From DATBFG01 sp036558645 (GTDB lineage Bacteria > Acidobacteriota > Terriglobia > Terriglobales > Acidobacteriaceae): a stretch of DNA of 40,106 nucleotides. The stretch is from NCBI GenBank assembly GCA_036558645.1, contig DATBFG010000093.1, positions 1 to 40,106 of the forward strand, in the 5' to 3' direction. Every line of letters begins with the position of its first letter. Positions within the stretch are counted from its first letter, which is position 1. The translations under genes were made by a program, and so were the position numbers. The notes below the pieces were generated by a model. The model saw only the letters and a program-made list of their open reading frames with translations. It did not search any database and had not been told where the DNA came from. Positions 1 to 7,962 of this stretch are shown here, one piece after another.

Positions 1-120
1 GTCCTCCTGAACAAAGGAATAGCCAACAGCTGACCATGTTGAGAAGATGAGTGTAATGACGATTACGCCAACTACTAGAAAAGACATCCCGGTTGGCGGT
101 TGTTGGTGTGATTGCGACAT
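1..120 (-). CDS. Truncated membrane protein, N-terminus only
   Basis: Only the first 40 codons lie in the window; the gene runs off the left edge. The reading begins ATG TCG CAA TCA CAC and gives a short polar, Gln/Pro-rich cytoplasmic start (MSQSHQQPPTGMSF), followed by one strongly hydrophobic segment at about residues 13-35 (LVVGVIVITLIFSTWSAVGY). This pattern suggests an N-terminal membrane anchor. There is no clear Shine-Dalgarno sequence before the ATG. A second minus-strand frame is also open here from about 412 to the edge, but its product has no recognisable character and no ATG until near position 35. The family cannot be named from so little sequence. The call rests on the clean polar-then-hydrophobic pattern. 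Confidence 0.45.
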   Translation of the reverse strand, partial: MSQSHQQPPTGMSFLVVGVIVITLIFSTWSAVGYSFVQED

Positions 121-761
121 TTCGGCAGTTAACACTGCTTCGGAGTACGTCGGGGTGCAATGCGATTGGCGTTACCTGGCGAGTTCTCTTGCAATGTATA
201 CCCACACTAAAACACTTGCGAATGGCGATGAACTCGATGCCGTCAAGCACGACTAAACGCTGGAGTTCCCGCACACGAATTCCCAACAGTGAATGCTTCA
301 GGTCGGCGACGGGGTACGACGGCGAAACACGGTTCCTGATCCGGCCGAACGTGCAGGTCGGGAGTATGAGCGGAATCGTGTCTCTAGCGCATATGCGGCG
401 CTCCACGCTCTAGGCGCAATTTGAACCCACAAAACCCGTGCTATCTTACTTTGAAAAAAAATTCGTCGGCCCATGCCGTAAAAGCCTTTGGCAGTGAGAC
501 TCCCGGCCATCCAGTCGTCGTCATTTTGAACCACGATGCGGGCGGTCGATTATGAGGGCTGTACCCAGTCTCATTGCCTCAGGTGACTGCCAGTACTTGG
601 GTGACTTCCGAGACCTAAACTCGCGGCAGCAGCAAACGGTAAGAGATTGGGCGGTTACGTATCCGTCAGACTCCCAACACTCGAGCCTCAGAAATTCCGC
701 TTTCATGAGACACACACTTTCGTTCTGACGTTTGAGGCCAACGCAAGAGAAGTTCAGATGG
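121..761. other. 640-base stretch without a recognisable gene
   Basis: Several short frames are open on both strands, but their products are rich in Arg, Ser and Cys, lack a domain-like pattern and have no ribosome binding sites. No tRNA-like fold or strong terminator was seen. A run of eight A at about 453-460 is the only notable composition feature. This may be intergenic DNA or a decayed gene between two leftward membrane-protein genes. Confidence 0.5.
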
Positions 762-1541
762 CTATTTCATGCTATTTCGCAACTCGACCAGTACCTGATC
801 GTAGGCTGTCACTTGGATCAGGCCGCGCCGCGGATACTCGATGTCCAAGATCGTGTATATGGCGGCCGCTACTATCACAACGAAGCCGATGATATGCAGC
901 CAGTTCCGACGACCATCCCCTGCCATTCCGTAACCTGCCATCAATGAGCAGCACAGCCCCAATACAAATAATAGATAAAAAATCACCATCGGAGGGTGTA
1001 TACGGGACGCCATGGCTCGTGTGGCCGTGATGTCGATCATCTGGTTGAGGGCAGGGAGAAGCAACTTCGCAGCGTCCGGGTGTGAGTCCGGAAGGCGGGT
1101 CGCTACGATCGCCCCCATCCAGATCTCGTGTTGGATGTTGGCCGAGTCTGCTACTGCTTGTTTCTCCTGGGCGATATTCGGCAATCGGCGATAAACCTCC
1201 AGCCGTGAATCCACATACTTGCGGAACGACTCGCGTAGGGGAGGTTGCGAACCAAACGGGAGCAGATCGAGTCTTAGGTAGGCTGTCCCAATGGCATTCG
1301 CTTCTTCGTTGATCAACTCGCGACGTGAGTCAAAACGTGATGCCGCGCCGGAGAAAGTGAACGCCACCAGGAGGCCGAACAATGCGAAAATAGCGCCCTG
1401 CACTGAACTCAGGCCTTCCTGATCTTCAGCGGGTGCCTTTGCCTTTCGGCGCTTACCTATCTGACGCCCAATCTCGAGAAACACGAACATCCCAATCAAC
1501 AGGCCCGTAGCGAAGCTGGGTGCCGAAATCGGCGTATCCAT
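762..1541 (-). CDS. DUF4239 (bestrophin-like) membrane protein
   Basis: This 259-residue integral membrane protein matches the DUF4239 / 'bestrophin-like domain' pattern. It has two N-terminal membrane segments (about 8-25 and 49-67), a long soluble middle with the conserved acidic/Asn stretch INEEANAIGTAYLRLDLLP, and two C-terminal membrane segments (about 183-208 and 215-235). It ends in the family-typical DIEYPRRGLIQV motif. The function of the family is unknown; its relation to bestrophin anion channels is only by fold prediction. The ATG at 1541 is the first in the frame and its SD is weak. The gene stands alone, transcribed leftward, with tRNA-Val upstream on the same strand. The family call is from recognition of the motif and topology. 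Confidence 0.8.
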   Translation of the reverse strand: MDTPISAPSFATGLLIGMFVFLEIGRQIGKRRKAKAPAEDQEGLSSVQGAIFALFGLLVAFTFSGAASRFDSRRELINEEANAIGTAYLRLDLLPFGSQPPLRESFRKYVDSRLEVYRRLPNIAQEKQAVADSANIQHEIWMGAIVATRLPDSHPDAAKLLLPALNQMIDITATRAMASRIHPPMVIFYLLFVLGLCCSLMAGYGMAGDGRRNWLHIIGFVVIVAAAIYTILDIEYPRRGLIQVTAYDQVLVELRNSMK

Positions 1542-1857
1542 GTCAGAAAACTCGGCTAATCATAGCCGAACACGTCCGTTCATCATACTTCGAAGCTGAG
1601 TATCCCGCTCAGAATCACAAATAAAGCAATCGAAATCGCCGATTCTCGTGCGAAATAGAGCGGTTCCTTGACCGCATCCGATTGCGCTATACACACGAAA
1701 GCCACTGGAGCGACAAGCAATCCTACGATTACCCCATTTTCCTTGAGAACACGCGATGCAACTACGGAGGATCAAGAGAGCGGTTTCTTGGGTTGGACTT
1801 GGGTTGGAAGGCCACAAAAAAAGTACTGCAAAAAACCGCTAAGTCATTGAGAGGAGA
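1542..1857. other. Spacer between tRNA-Val and the DUF4239 gene
   Basis: No complete gene is supported. On the minus strand one frame, open from 1771 down to a TGA at 1583-1585, reads as two hydrophobic stretches joined by a short polar loop (VIVGLLVAPVAFVCIAQ, then SAISIALFVILSGILSF). It has no ATG and no usable start with a ribosome binding site, so it may be the tail of a decayed membrane protein. T-runs on the minus strand just below 1858 could end the tRNA transcript. Confidence 0.4.
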
Positions 1858-1935
1858 TGGTAGGCCCGAATGGATTCGAACCATCGACCTCTTCCGTGTC
1901 AAGGAAGCGCTCTAGACCAACTGAGCTACGGGCCT
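1858..1935 (-). tRNA. tRNA-Val (anticodon GAC)
   Basis: A complete cloverleaf is readable on the minus strand. The 7-bp acceptor stem AGGCCCG/CGGGCCT is perfect, T8-A9 are followed by D-stem GCTC, the anticodon stem is CTTCC/GGAAG with loop TTGACAC (anticodon GAC), and the T-arm is GATGG-TTCGAAT-CCATT. The discriminator is A and the CCA end is encoded. The gene is 78 bases with CCA. It decodes GUC/GUU valine codons. Confidence 0.97.
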
Positions 1936-1958
1936 GCACGCGAACAATCGAGATTTCA

Positions 1959-1988
1959 ATTCTAATGGTTGGCGGGTGATTCCGGCAA
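1959..1988 (-). promoter_or_regulatory. Sigma-70-type promoter of tRNA-Val
   Basis: On the minus strand TTGCCG (-35, 1983-1988) is followed after 18 bases by TAGAAT (-10, 1959-1964). The predicted start is about 15 bases upstream of the mature tRNA 5' end, which suits a tRNA gene. Confidence 0.55.
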
Positions 1989-2150
1989 CGGTTTCGGCCA
2001 CAGTTACCCTACCTGCGAACGATCAGGGCTGAGGTGCCAAGTTGCTCTGCGAAAGCGCTCCAGCGCCATCAAGCTGCCTTATATCTGTGCTGCATATGTA
2101 ATATGAAAGCGCGTTGTCACCTGCGAAGGCGGGAAAGGACAGAAAGAGGC

Positions 2151-3095
2151 ATGATCGCTGGGGTCGATATTGGGGGAACCAAGATTGCTGTCGGAATGAT
2201 TGACGAAAATGGCCGGGTTCTTTCGCGCCTGGAGACTGCAACCGACGCGGCTGGCGGATACGCGAATGCCCTCGATCGGACCGCCGGCATGTTACGCGAG
2301 GCTGCCCGCCTTGCACAGGTCCAAATCAAAGGGATCGGAATTGGTAGCACCGGTCCCATTGATCCTCTAACTGGCGAGATCGGATTTGTGAACTTCTTTC
2401 CGACTTGGAAGGGAGAAAATCCGGTACGGGATCTCGCGCGGATATTCCAGGTTTCGGTTGCGATCGAAAATGACGCTGATGCCGCCGCCCTCGCAGAAGC
2501 ACATTGGGGAGCAGGAAGGCACAAGAAACGGCTGATTTACATCACGGTTGGAACCGGAATCGGAGGCGGAATCATTTTGGACGGAGTTCTCTATCGTGGC
2601 GCGGACCACGCCCATCCAGAGATTGGACACCACGTCATCGATCCATCCGGCCCAGCATGCATGTGCGGCTTTCATGGATGTTGGGAGTCTCTGGCGGCGG
2701 GCCCAGCCATGGTGGCGTGGCTGGAGAGCAAGGCACCCCAAGACTACGCTCATCGCGCGGGCCTCACCGCAAAAAAGAGCTGCGAGCTTGCTAGACAAGG
2801 AGACGAATGGGCTCGACGGGCAGTGGATCGCGAAGCCTACTATCTCGGATTGGGCCTCGCTAACCTGGTGACGCTTTTCACACCTGATGCCATCGTACTG
2901 AGTGGAAGCGTTATGAAAAGTGCCGACCTTTTTCTCGATCAGATTCGCAAGACGATTTGCACCAGTTGCGGATTCGTTCCGTATGAGAAGACCGAACTCG
3001 GGATGGCTTCACTAGGAGACGACACCAATCTGATCGGTGCCGCCCGCGTCTGGTATCACCGGTTTGCCAGTTCGGAGGCGCAAGTTGGGCGCTGA
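2151..3095 (+). CDS. ROK-family sugar kinase (glucokinase-like)
   Basis: A 314-residue ROK (repressor/ORF/kinase) protein without the N-terminal DNA-binding domain, so an enzyme and not a repressor. The phosphate-binding motif DIGGTK is at residues 6-11, the catalytic region AIENDAD is near 104-110 (catalytic Asp), GTGIGGG is near 134, and the ROK zinc site is CMCGFHGC at 170-177, preceded by GHH and followed by WES. It would phosphorylate a hexose or N-acetyl-hexosamine with ATP in the cytoplasm. The start was placed at the ATG directly before IAGVDIGGTK, with a purine-rich SD region (AAAGGA...AGAGG) upstream; a longer reading from 2034 adds residues not seen in the family. It overlaps the next gene, an amino-sugar isomerase-like SIS protein, by 11 bases, which hints at an amino sugar substrate such as GlcNAc. 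The substrate itself cannot be read from the sequence. Confidence 0.88.
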   Translation: MIAGVDIGGTKIAVGMIDENGRVLSRLETATDAAGGYANALDRTAGMLREAARLAQVQIKGIGIGSTGPIDPLTGEIGFVNFFPTWKGENPVRDLARIFQVSVAIENDADAAALAEAHWGAGRHKKRLIYITVGTGIGGGIILDGVLYRGADHAHPEIGHHVIDPSGPACMCGFHGCWESLAAGPAMVAWLESKAPQDYAHRAGLTAKKSCELARQGDEWARRAVDREAYYLGLGLANLVTLFTPDAIVLSGSVMKSADLFLDQIRKTICTSCGFVPYEKTELGMASLGDDTNLIGAARVWYHRFASSEAQVGR

Positions 3096-4134
3096 CCTCT
3101 CGATCCTCAAAGGCGAATATCTAAGCGATCTTCTTGCGCAACCCCAGGCCCTCGACGATACATGCAATAGCCTCGAAGTTTCCAAATCTGTTTCCGCGAT
3201 CGCGGCAGGCTTGCAGCGGGGCAAGTTCCGGCGTGTTGTGCTCACTGGTATGGGATCTTCGTTTCATGCCCTTCACCCACTTAACCTGCAACTGATTGCT
3301 CAGGGACATACCGCGGTCATGGTTGAAACTTCGGAGCTAATTCACTATCAGAGACAGCTTCTTGATTCCAGAACGTTGATCGTAGCCGTCTCACAGTCTG
3401 GGCGAAGTATTGAGATCGTGCGACTGTTGAAGTCAAACCGTGGTCGTGCAACCGTGATCGCAGTGACGAATACTGCCGACAGTCCTCTGTACCGGCAATC
3501 CGACGCTGTCTTTCTCACGCACGCCGGCGCCGAATTCTCTGTTTCTTGTAAGACCTATGTATCCAGTCTGATCGCTTTGAAATTCCTGGGCGATGTACTT
3601 TGCGATCGGGACGCATCTCGAAGCCGTAAGGAACTAAGGCATGCCGCGCCCTCTGTTGCCTTATATCTGGCCGATTGGAGATCTCATGTTGAGTTCTTGA
3701 TTGAACGACTCAAAAGCATTCGAGATCTGTTCCTCATTGGGCGAGGTGCTTCCCTCGCGGCTGCCGGCACTGGCGCCCTTATTATCAAAGAATCTACACA
3801 CCGTCACGCTGAAGGGATGGGCGCCGCCGCATTCCGGCATGGTCCTTTCGAAATGCTCGGTGACGCAGTCCTTGTGTTGGTTTTTTCCGGTGATCGTAGA
3901 ACGAAAAAGCTGAATCGCGGACTCTTGGACGACATCCGCGAACAAGGCGGCCAGGCAGAACTCGTTGGCGATAAAGCTTCTATTTCGCTGTTTCACCTGC
4001 CCGACGACGCGCCCGGAGTATTGCCGGTTCTTGAGATCCTCCCCGTCCAGATGATGACGTTGGCGCTAGCTGCACTGGCAGGGCGCGAGCCGGGACGGTT
4101 TGAAAGAACAGCAAAGATCACAACGAAAGAGTAG
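3085..4134 (+). CDS. Tandem SIS-domain sugar isomerase/deaminase, GlmS C-terminal type
   Basis: This 349-residue protein is two SIS domains resembling the isomerase half of GlmS, with no glutaminase domain. GMGSSFHA (about 55-62), SQSGRS (about 104-109) and FSVSCKTY form the first sugar-phosphate site. The second domain has GRGAS near 219, then KESTHRHAEG and FRHGPFE, and the C-terminal tail REPGRFERTAKITTKE matches the GlmS 'TVE' tail. Lacking the amidotransferase, it probably interconverts or deaminates glucosamine-6-phosphate (NagB-II type) or acts on another amino sugar phosphate. The start is called at TTG 3085 because GGAGG lies 6 bases before it; the first downstream ATG would cut into the first domain. 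The 11-base overlap with the kinase gene implies translational coupling. Confidence 0.78.
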   Translation: MGADLSILKGEYLSDLLAQPQALDDTCNSLEVSKSVSAIAAGLQRGKFRRVVLTGMGSSFHALHPLNLQLIAQGHTAVMVETSELIHYQRQLLDSRTLIVAVSQSGRSIEIVRLLKSNRGRATVIAVTNTADSPLYRQSDAVFLTHAGAEFSVSCKTYVSSLIALKFLGDVLCDRDASRSRKELRHAAPSVALYLADWRSHVEFLIERLKSIRDLFLIGRGASLAAAGTGALIIKESTHRHAEGMGAAAFRHGPFEMLGDAVLVLVFSGDRRTKKLNRGLLDDIREQGGQAELVGDKASISLFHLPDDAPGVLPVLEILPVQMMTLALAALAGREPGRFERTAKITTKE

Positions 4135-4228
4135 CGATCTCTGCAACTTGGTCGCGATTTATCTGTCATCTATTGTTCAATTGTCACCCAGTTGCCAAGC
4201 GAGCCATCTCGCGGAGACAATCGATAAT

Positions 4229-4588
4229 GTGCCGGACAAGAGCGTCGTATCGGGTAATCCCTTTCAGTCGGGAACCATGGTGGTGCTGACCTTGGGTAGT
4301 CCCAGAGAAAAGTTCTGGGGCGCGGTGTTGACGCTCGCACCCGAGGGGATCAGTATTCGCGGAATTGAACTGGCATCCTTTGACGACCTCGTGTCGCTTG
4401 TAAAAGAGAACGAGCCCTATTCACCCGGCGTCGTCTTCTTCCCCATGCATCGTGTGGAACGTATGGAACTCGATCTTCCCGATGGCAGCATCCCTTCCTT
4501 GTCCCAGCGCTTTACGACACGGACTGGACTGGATCCATCAAAACTTCTAGCTCCCGAAGCGCAACCTGCCCCCAGGGAGTTCCGGTGA
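4229..4588 (+). CDS. Conserved hypothetical protein upstream of pgsA
   Basis: A small soluble protein of about 119 residues that I cannot assign to a named family. It is mostly beta-like, with the segments MVVLTLGSPREKFWGAVL, GISIRGIELASFDDLV and VVFFPMHRVERMELDLPDG, and a Pro-rich tail. There is no signal peptide or membrane segment. The start is uncertain: GTG 4229 has GGAG about 12 bases upstream, and ATG 4277 would give 103 residues starting at MVVLTLG. Reading further upstream gives unlikely, Ser/Gln-rich sequence. The stop overlaps the GTG start of pgsA by 4 bases (GTGA), so the two are probably co-translated. The 'SPREKFWGAV' and 'HRVERMELD' stretches look like conserved contact surfaces, perhaps RNA or metabolite binding, but this is a guess. 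Confidence 0.65.
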   Translation: MPDKSVVSGNPFQSGTMVVLTLGSPREKFWGAVLTLAPEGISIRGIELASFDDLVSLVKENEPYSPGVVFFPMHRVERMELDLPDGSIPSLSQRFTTRTGLDPSKLLAPEAQPAPREFR

Positions 4589-5166
4589 AGATTTCGCAGC
4601 TCTTGAGTTTTCCCAATCAGCTCACGCTCTTGCGAATGGTGTTCCTTCCATTTGTCGTGATTAACATGTTGAATGGGCGCTACAAGTGGGCGTTAATCCT
4701 GTTCGTCATCGCCGGGGTGACCGATGCACTCGATGGTTTGCTGGCACGAACTCTAAAGCAGCAGACCATGCTGGGACAGTATCTAGATCCAATCGCAGAC
4801 AAGCTGCTGCTGAGCACAATGTTTTTGGTCCTCGCGATTCTGCATAAGATTCCGTGGAAATTCACAGTGCTGGTCTTCAGCCGCGACATTTCCATCCTCT
4901 GCGCCAGTGCAGTTCTCTACGCGATTGCCGGACTTCGCGACTTTCGCCCCAGCATCTTCGGGAAGGCGAATACTTTCGCGCAGGTTGCTGCGGTCTTCTT
5001 TGTTCTTCTATTGCAAGTTGAACCCGAGCGATGGGTAAGCATTGCGCGCATCACTTTCCTGCGAGCGACGTTCACATTCACAATTCTTTCAGGGCTCCAC
5101 TACATTTATCTGGTCGGCAAGAGGCTCCATCCCCAGGATCAGGAATCACCGCCGCAGAGCATTTGA
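4585..5166 (+). CDS. pgsA: CDP-diacylglycerol-glycerol-3-phosphate 3-phosphatidyltransferase
   Basis: PgsA makes phosphatidylglycerophosphate from CDP-diacylglycerol and glycerol-3-phosphate, the committed step to phosphatidylglycerol and cardiolipin, in the inner membrane. The 193-residue protein carries the complete CDP-alcohol phosphatidyltransferase signature, with D47, D50-G51, A54-R55, G64, D68 and D72 in the spacing D-x2-DG-x2-AR-x8-G-x3-D-x3-D. N-terminal PNQLTLLRM is also typical. About six membrane segments are visible. The GTG start overlaps the stop of the preceding gene (GTGA). Other CDP-alcohol transferases share the signature, but size, the N-terminal motif and DPIADKLL favour PgsA. 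Confidence 0.9.
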   Translation: MKISQLLSFPNQLTLLRMVFLPFVVINMLNGRYKWALILFVIAGVTDALDGLLARTLKQQTMLGQYLDPIADKLLLSTMFLVLAILHKIPWKFTVLVFSRDISILCASAVLYAIAGLRDFRPSIFGKANTFAQVAAVFFVLLLQVEPERWVSIARITFLRATFTFTILSGLHYIYLVGKRLHPQDQESPPQSI

Positions 5167-5220
5167 CCGCTTTTCTTCACGACCCCTAGAATTGTTGTTC
5201 TTTCATATGGAAATGCAGCT

Positions 5221-6705
5221 ATGGCGCTGAACCTGTACAACACGCTCTCCGCCAAGATCGAGGAATTTCGTCCCCTCATGCCCAATCAGGTCCGCATGTA
5301 CGCCTGCGGGCCGACGGTTTACGACTACGGGCACATTGGGAACTTCCGCACCTTCGTCGCAGTCGACGTACTTCAGCGCTACCTTCGCCAGAGCGGGTAC
5401 AAAGTTCACTATGCGATGAACATCACTGATGTGGACGACAAGATCATCCGCAATGCTGCGCGAGACGGCGTCGGAGTCAAGCAGTACACATCAAAATACG
5501 AGAAGGCATTTCTTGAGGACTCCGCCGCGCTGAACATCGAGCAACCTGACCTGGTGCGCGCAACCGATCACATTCCCGAGATGGCAGACTTTATCGCAAG
5601 ATTGACCGAGAAAGGTTTTGCCTATCGCGCCGACGATGGCTCTTATTACTTCCGGATCGCGAAGTTTCCCGCATACGGCAAGCTCTCGAAAAAAGATTTT
5701 GCCGGAATGGAAGACGGCGCTCGCGTGGACGTTGACGAGTACGACAAAGACAGCGCTCGTGACTTTGCGCTCTGGAAGTCGCCAAAACCAGGTGAGGCAT
5801 CGTGGGAAACCTCGATCGGCCCGGGTCGTCCGGGCTGGCACATTGAGTGCTCCGTGATGTCGATGCAAAAGCTGGGGAACACATTCGACCTGCACGCTGG
5901 TGGTGAGGATCTCATCTTCCCGCATCACGAGAATGAGATTGCACAATCGGAAGCTCTAACCGGCCAGCCTTTCGCGCATTTCTGGTTTCATGCCAGGTTC
6001 TTACTCGTTGAAGGCGAGAAGATGTCAAAGAGCCTCGGAAATTTTTTTACCCTACGCGATCTGGTGCTCAAAGGACACAAGCCTTCTGCTATTCGGTTTC
6101 TGCTGACCTCGGTGCCTTACCGGAATCAGCTGAACTTTACGTTCGACGGCCTTCGCGGGGCGGCCAGCAATGTCGAAAAGCTGCGTAACTTCAAACATCG
6201 CCTGACGAGTGCCCAGCTTCAGCCCGGTTCTACTGAAGCCATGACTGCTCTGGCACGAGAAACCCTCGAGCGCATGAAGATCGGCCTCGACGACGATCTC
6301 AATACCGCGCAAGCGCAGGCCGCGATCTTTGACATGATTCGCAAAGCGAACGTGGCACTCGATTCGGAGCAACTGAGGAAGGACGATGTAACGTCGCTCT
6401 TAGCTCCCCTGGAGGCGTTTGATCAGATTTTTGCCGTTCTGAAAGATGACGACGCTCAAAAGATGGCAACCATTCTCCAGTGGGCGAAGGCTGAGGGCCG
6501 CGGGGGCGAGATCACTCCCGAGCTGTTAGAAACTGTGAATGCGTCGCAACTTAGCGACGGCCAGGTGAATCAAAAGGTTGCGGAGATGGAACAGGCTCGG
6601 AAGGTGCGTAACTTTAAGACTTCAGACTTGCTGCGTTCAGAACTGGCCTTAGCTGGCATCATCGTAGAAAACACGAAGGATGGTGTACGCTGGCGCCGCA
6701 AGTAG
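5221..6705 (+). CDS. cysS: Cysteinyl-tRNA synthetase
   Basis: A full-length class I synthetase of 494 residues that attaches cysteine to tRNA-Cys. The zinc and cysteine-binding ligands are C29 in MYACGPTVYD, the Cys of WHIEC at about 206-210, and the His/Glu of FPHHENE near 235. The HIGH motif appears as GHIGNF at 37-42 and KMSKS is at about 267-271. The C-terminal DALR-like anticodon-binding region runs from about 340 to the end, closing with GVRWRRK. The ATG at 5221 is chosen because MALNLYNTLS is the usual start; the SD is poor. The gene lies 54 bases after pgsA and 9 bases before the FmdE-like gene. Confidence 0.96.
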   Translation: MALNLYNTLSAKIEEFRPLMPNQVRMYACGPTVYDYGHIGNFRTFVAVDVLQRYLRQSGYKVHYAMNITDVDDKIIRNAARDGVGVKQYTSKYEKAFLEDSAALNIEQPDLVRATDHIPEMADFIARLTEKGFAYRADDGSYYFRIAKFPAYGKLSKKDFAGMEDGARVDVDEYDKDSARDFALWKSPKPGEASWETSIGPGRPGWHIECSVMSMQKLGNTFDLHAGGEDLIFPHHENEIAQSEALTGQPFAHFWFHARFLLVEGEKMSKSLGNFFTLRDLVLKGHKPSAIRFLLTSVPYRNQLNFTFDGLRGAASNVEKLRNFKHRLTSAQLQPGSTEAMTALARETLERMKIGLDDDLNTAQAQAAIFDMIRKANVALDSEQLRKDDVTSLLAPLEAFDQIFAVLKDDDAQKMATILQWAKAEGRGGEITPELLETVNASQLSDGQVNQKVAEMEQARKVRNFKTSDLLRSELALAGIIVENTKDGVRWRRK

Positions 6706-6714
6706 ATTCCACTC

Positions 6715-7299
6715 ATGAATTCTCTTGACGAGTATCTACGTGAAGCAGAGCAGGCTCATGGACATCTGTGTGCCGGGCAAGTGCTGGGAGTTCGCATGGC
6801 AATGCTCGGCATAGCGAAGCTCGGCATCGAAGACCCACGGGGTAAGGATCGCAAGCGCTTGGTGACCTTCGTCGAGATCGATCGCTGTGCGACGGATGCC
6901 GTTGCTGTGGTAACCGGATGCCGCCTCGGCAAAAGGGCTCTAAAGTTTCGCGATTGGGGAAAGATGGCCGCCACGTTCGTCGATGTGAACAACGGCAAGG
7001 GTGTGCGCGTGGCCGCCAAGGAATCCTCCAAAGCCGTAGCTCGTGAGATGCATCCTGAGATCGAGAATAAGAACCAACAGCAGATGCTCGCTTATCGCGA
7101 GATGTCCGATGACGACCTTTTCTCGACGGAGTGGGTGAAAGTCGAGCTTTCTCCGGAGGAATTTCCCGGATACAAAGGCGACCGCGTTGTGTGTGCGACT
7201 TGCGGCGAGGGCATCAACTTTCGTCGCGAGGTTATTCGCGAAGGGAAAGCTCTCTGTCGCGCCTGTGCCGGCGAACGCTATTACCAGCCACTCAAATAG
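6715..7299 (+). CDS. FmdE-like protein with C-terminal zinc ribbon
   Basis: A 194-residue protein of the FmdE family (named after subunit E of molybdenum formylmethanofuran dehydrogenase). The N-terminal domain holds the family motif GHLCAGQ at 16-22, where His and Cys are probable metal ligands, and EIDRCATDAV near 60. The C-terminus has a treble-clef/zinc-ribbon pattern, CATC near 159-162 and CRAC at 181-184. In bacteria such proteins occur apart from methanogenesis and their role is not settled; binding of a metal or a molybdopterin-related substrate is inferred from the archaeal name only. It starts 9 bases after the cysS stop, so it is very likely in the same transcript, and is followed at once by a strong terminator. 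Confidence 0.85.
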   Translation: MNSLDEYLREAEQAHGHLCAGQVLGVRMAMLGIAKLGIEDPRGKDRKRLVTFVEIDRCATDAVAVVTGCRLGKRALKFRDWGKMAATFVDVNNGKGVRVAAKESSKAVAREMHPEIENKNQQQMLAYREMSDDDLFSTEWVKVELSPEEFPGYKGDRVVCATCGEGINFRREVIREGKALCRACAGERYYQPLK

Positions 7300-7301
7300 A
7301 A

Positions 7302-7328
7302 AAAGCGCCACCATCCCGATGGCGCTTT
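7302..7328. terminator. Bidirectional intrinsic terminator
   Basis: A perfect 9-bp stem, AAAGCGCCA/TGGCGCTTT with a 9-base loop, lies right after the FmdE-like stop. On the plus strand it is followed by TTTCTGTT, and on the minus strand the A-run before it gives TTTTTCTA. It therefore serves both the cysS operon and the convergent His-rich gene. Confidence 0.85.
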
Positions 7329-7345
7329 CTGTTATCCGCAACGTG

Positions 7346-7798
7346 CTAGCGAACTTGTCCATCGACGCGAGCGTGCCCATGGACTTCAGCCGTTGGGCGC
7401 TTGGCCGGTACAGGCTTGGACACGTTTTTGATGTGTTGTCCTGAAGGATGATGCTCATGAGAGTGACATCCTGATTTCTTAGCTTGGCCGGGCGGGACGT
7501 CACAATCTCCCCATCCAGTCTTGCGTCCGTGGTGCCTACCGTGCTCACGTTCAGAAACCTTGTGAATGTGGCTGTCGCGATCGTGATCGTGCCTGTGATC
7601 TTTCAATTCGTGCCGCTCGTGCTGGTGCCGTTGTTCCCGCTCACGTTCGAGTTGCAGACGATGTTCGCGGTCCCTCTCCGCTTGCTTTTGAGCAGCAGCT
7701 TTTGCTTTTACTTCATCAGTGAGCTTCGATGGAGTTTGCGCGGACGCGCACACGGCTAACAGCAACAATCCCAAGAACGAAAAATTTGGTCTTGACAT
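7346..7798 (-). CDS. Exported His/Arg/Asp/Glu-rich protein
   Basis: A 150-residue protein with a clear signal peptide (MSRPNFSFLGLLLLAVCASAQ, cleavage after the Ala of ASA). The mature part is extremely charged: residues about 30-100 are built from His, Arg, Glu, Asp and Gln, with alternating HxH and ReR patterns. There follow GWGDCDVPPGQAKKSGC, a motif with two Cys, and further HSHEHH. The His-rich composition suggests binding of nickel, zinc or copper in the periplasm, but no enzyme domain is recognisable. ATG 7798 was chosen over an upstream start because it has GGAG about 8 bases before it and begins the signal peptide exactly. It is divergent from kbl. Confidence 0.75.
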   Translation of the reverse strand: MSRPNFSFLGLLLLAVCASAQTPSKLTDEVKAKAAAQKQAERDREHRLQLEREREQRHQHERHELKDHRHDHDRDSHIHKVSEREHGRHHGRKTGWGDCDVPPGQAKKSGCHSHEHHPSGQHIKNVSKPVPAKRPTAEVHGHARVDGQVR

Positions 7799-7962
7799 AG
7801 GCTCCTCTCCCCACTTGCATTCTGAATGCTGCGCCATCTAAGGCAAGTGACGGAAGGCCAACGAATGCACAGCCCATTCTCCTCATACGCGATACTTGAT
7901 CGGGCTTTCTTTTCAGCCATTTGCCTCCTCAGGATACGTCGCCGTATTAAACTATCTTCGCC

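Noticed and set aside
170..196. CTGGCGAGTTCTCTTGCA as a sigma-54 promoter
   Set aside because: The spacing between GG and GC is 11, not 10, bases, and no gene follows in the right direction.
93..413. 106-codon frame at the left edge, plus strand
   Set aside because: Overlaps the better supported minus-strand membrane-protein start and has no SD or recognisable pattern.
5835..5852. TGGCACATTGAGTGCT resembles a -24/-12 sigma-54 promoter
   Set aside because: It lies within cysS and encodes the conserved zinc-ligand motif WHIEC; the resemblance follows from the protein sequence.
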